In this document: positions 5,051-6,066 of the stretch, one piece after another
How the letters are laid out: each line of letters starts with the position of its first letter
How positions within the stretch are numbered: the first letter of the stretch is position 1
Assembly: GCA_900752445.1 (NCBI GenBank)
Contig: CAADVN010000126.1
Coordinates: forward strand, 1 to 6,066
Length of the DNA: 6,066 bases
Direction of reading: 5' to 3'
DNA from: an uncultured Oscillospiraceae bacterium
GTDB lineage: Bacteria; Bacillota; Clostridia; Oscillospirales; Oscillospiraceae
The notes under the pieces: generated by a model
What the model was told of the DNA's origin: nothing
Seen by the model: the letters and a program-made list of their open reading frames with translations, nothing else
The model's database searches: none
Position numbers and translations under genes: made by a program

Positions 5051-6066
5051 GGTCATGTCCGTCTTCGGCACGAGGCCGGAGGCGGTGAAGATGGCTCCGC
5101 TGGTGCTCGAGCTCGAGCGCAGGCCGGAGCTCGAGAGCGTCGTATGCGTCACGGCGCAGCACAGGGAGATGCTCGACAGCGTGCTCAGGCAGTTCGATAT
5201 CAGCCCGAAGCACGACCTCAACATAATGCAGAGCGGCCAGAGCCTTGCCGACATCACCTCGAGGGTGCTGCATGGCATGGCGCCGGTGTACGAGGCGGAA
5301 AAGCCGGGCCTCGTCCTCGTGCACGGCGACACGACAACGACCTTCGCCGCCGCGCTCGCCGCCTTCTACGCGCACATCCCCGTCGGACACGTCGAAGCCG
5401 GGCTGCGCACCTTTGACCGCTGGAGCCCCTGGCCGGAGGAGATGAACCGCCGCATGACCGGCCAGCTCGCCTCCCTACACTTCGCCCCTACTAAGCGTAA
5501 CGCCGAGAACCTGCGCCGCGAGGGCGTAGAGGGCAGCATCTGGATAACCGGCAACACCGTCATCGACGCACTCAGGTATACCGCCTCCGGCGAGGGCTTC
5601 TCCAGGCCTGAGCTCGATGATATAGATTATGTAAACCATCGCGTGGTGACGCTGACCTGTCACCGTCGGGAGAATTACGGGCAGCCGATGCGGAACATTT
5701 TCGAGGCCGTGCGGAACACGGCGCTGAGGTTCCCGGACGTCATATTCGTGTATCCCGTGCATCTGAGCCCGGTGGTGAGGCAGGCGGCGGGCGAATTGCT
5801 CTCCGGTGTGCCGAACATAAAGCTCATAGAGCCGCTGGACGCAGTGGACATGCACAGGCTGATGGCGAAGAGCTACATGGTGATGACCGATTCCGGCGGG
5901 CTGCAGGAGGAGGCCCCGGCGCTGGGCAAGCCAGTGCTGGTTTTAAGGCGAGAGACGGAGCGGCCTGAGGCCGTGGAGGCCGGCACGGTGGAGCTTGCCG
6001 GCACCGAGCGGGAAAGGATAGAGCTGCTGGGGGGCCGGCGGCTGGGCGGCAGGGGGGCCAACCACA
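5037..6066 (+). CDS. mnaA: UDP-N-acetylglucosamine 2-epimerase, non-hydrolysing (MnaA/WecB), 3' end cut by window edge
   Basis: Cytoplasmic GT-B-fold enzyme that interconverts UDP-GlcNAc and UDP-ManNAc, the donor for the second sugar of teichoic-acid-type linkage units. The window shows 343 codons of an expected 370-390. The N-terminus is VFGTRPEAVKMAPLV (9-23), then TAQHREMLD (39-47; Q41 and H42 are in the region of the allosteric UDP-GlcNAc site of Bacillus homologues). Catalytic positions known from E. coli WecB align as D98 (HGDTTT), E120 (HVEAGLRT), E134 (PEEMNR) and H209 (CHRREN). The UDP-binding DSGGLQEE (285-292) and TERPE follow. The residue before H209 is Cys, a position that varies among homologues. 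The gene overlaps tagO by 14 bp with its ribosome binding site inside tagO. From about codon 329 the frame turns into Gly/Arg-rich residues and is about 8 residues too short before the expected AxNPYGDG motif, so a sequence error or contig end near 6029-6066 is possible. Confidence 0.94.
   Translation, partial: MTRLKVMSVFGTRPEAVKMAPLVLELERRPELESVVCVTAQHREMLDSVLRQFDISPKHDLNIMQSGQSLADITSRVLHGMAPVYEAEKPGLVLVHGDTTTTFAAALAAFYAHIPVGHVEAGLRTFDRWSPWPEEMNRRMTGQLASLHFAPTKRNAENLRREGVEGSIWITGNTVIDALRYTASGEGFSRPELDDIDYVNHRVVTLTCHRRENYGQPMRNIFEAVRNTALRFPDVIFVYPVHLSPVVRQAAGELLSGVPNIKLIEPLDAVDMHRLMAKSYMVMTDSGGLQEEAPALGKPVLVLRRETERPEAVEAGTVELAGTERERIELLGGRRLGGRGANH

Noticed and set aside
1..6066. Search by eye for mobile elements, CRISPR arrays, tRNA genes, phage or defence genes
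   Set aside because: Nothing matching was seen; nearly all bases belong to five housekeeping or envelope genes with short gaps.

Overview
This window is a GC-rich stretch of bacterial chromosome carrying ordinary housekeeping and cell-envelope genes. Every gene is a recognisable family member. I found no mobile element, CRISPR array, RNA gene or defence system. The best-fitting lineage is a high-GC member of the Clostridia (Bacillota). That rests on the aminotransferase, which belongs to a clostridial-looking branch (NNPNNPTG, SDEPYRELAYDG, SKSLSLPGERIGY), on the Bacillus/Clostridium-like TrpRS, and on the tagO-mnaA pair typical of Gram-positive envelope pathways. Genus cannot be settled from the sequence alone. 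ATA (Ile) and AGG (Arg) codons are frequent despite the GC-rich background, which may help place the genome.

Layout: gltX (glutamyl-tRNA synthetase) runs leftward from 1433 and leaves the window at base 1, probably only about 15-25 codons short of its stop. The 174-bp gap 1434-1607 is the only clear promoter region. It holds two back-to-back sigma-70/SigA-type promoters whose -35 boxes are 2 bp apart. Everything to the right is transcribed rightward: a class I/II PLP-dependent aminotransferase (1608-2801), trpS (2852-3859), tagO/wecA-type polyprenyl-phosphate GlcNAc-1-phosphate transferase (3941-5050), and mnaA/wecB-type non-hydrolysing UDP-GlcNAc 2-epimerase (5037 to beyond 6066). The last two genes overlap by 14 bp. 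A perfect 12-bp GC-rich hairpin without a U-tract sits just before the tagO ribosome binding site.

How the genes work together: gltX, the aminotransferase and trpS serve amino-acid metabolism and tRNA charging. TagO and MnaA form a functional pair. TagO loads GlcNAc-1-phosphate onto the undecaprenyl carrier at the cytoplasmic face of the membrane, and MnaA makes UDP-ManNAc, the usual second sugar of the linkage unit of wall teichoic acid or a related surface glycan. No T-box leader is visible before either tRNA synthetase gene. The most unusual spots are the shared divergent promoter with its central dyad, the pre-tagO hairpin, and the last ~35 bases of the window, where the mnaA reading turns G-rich and no longer resembles its family.
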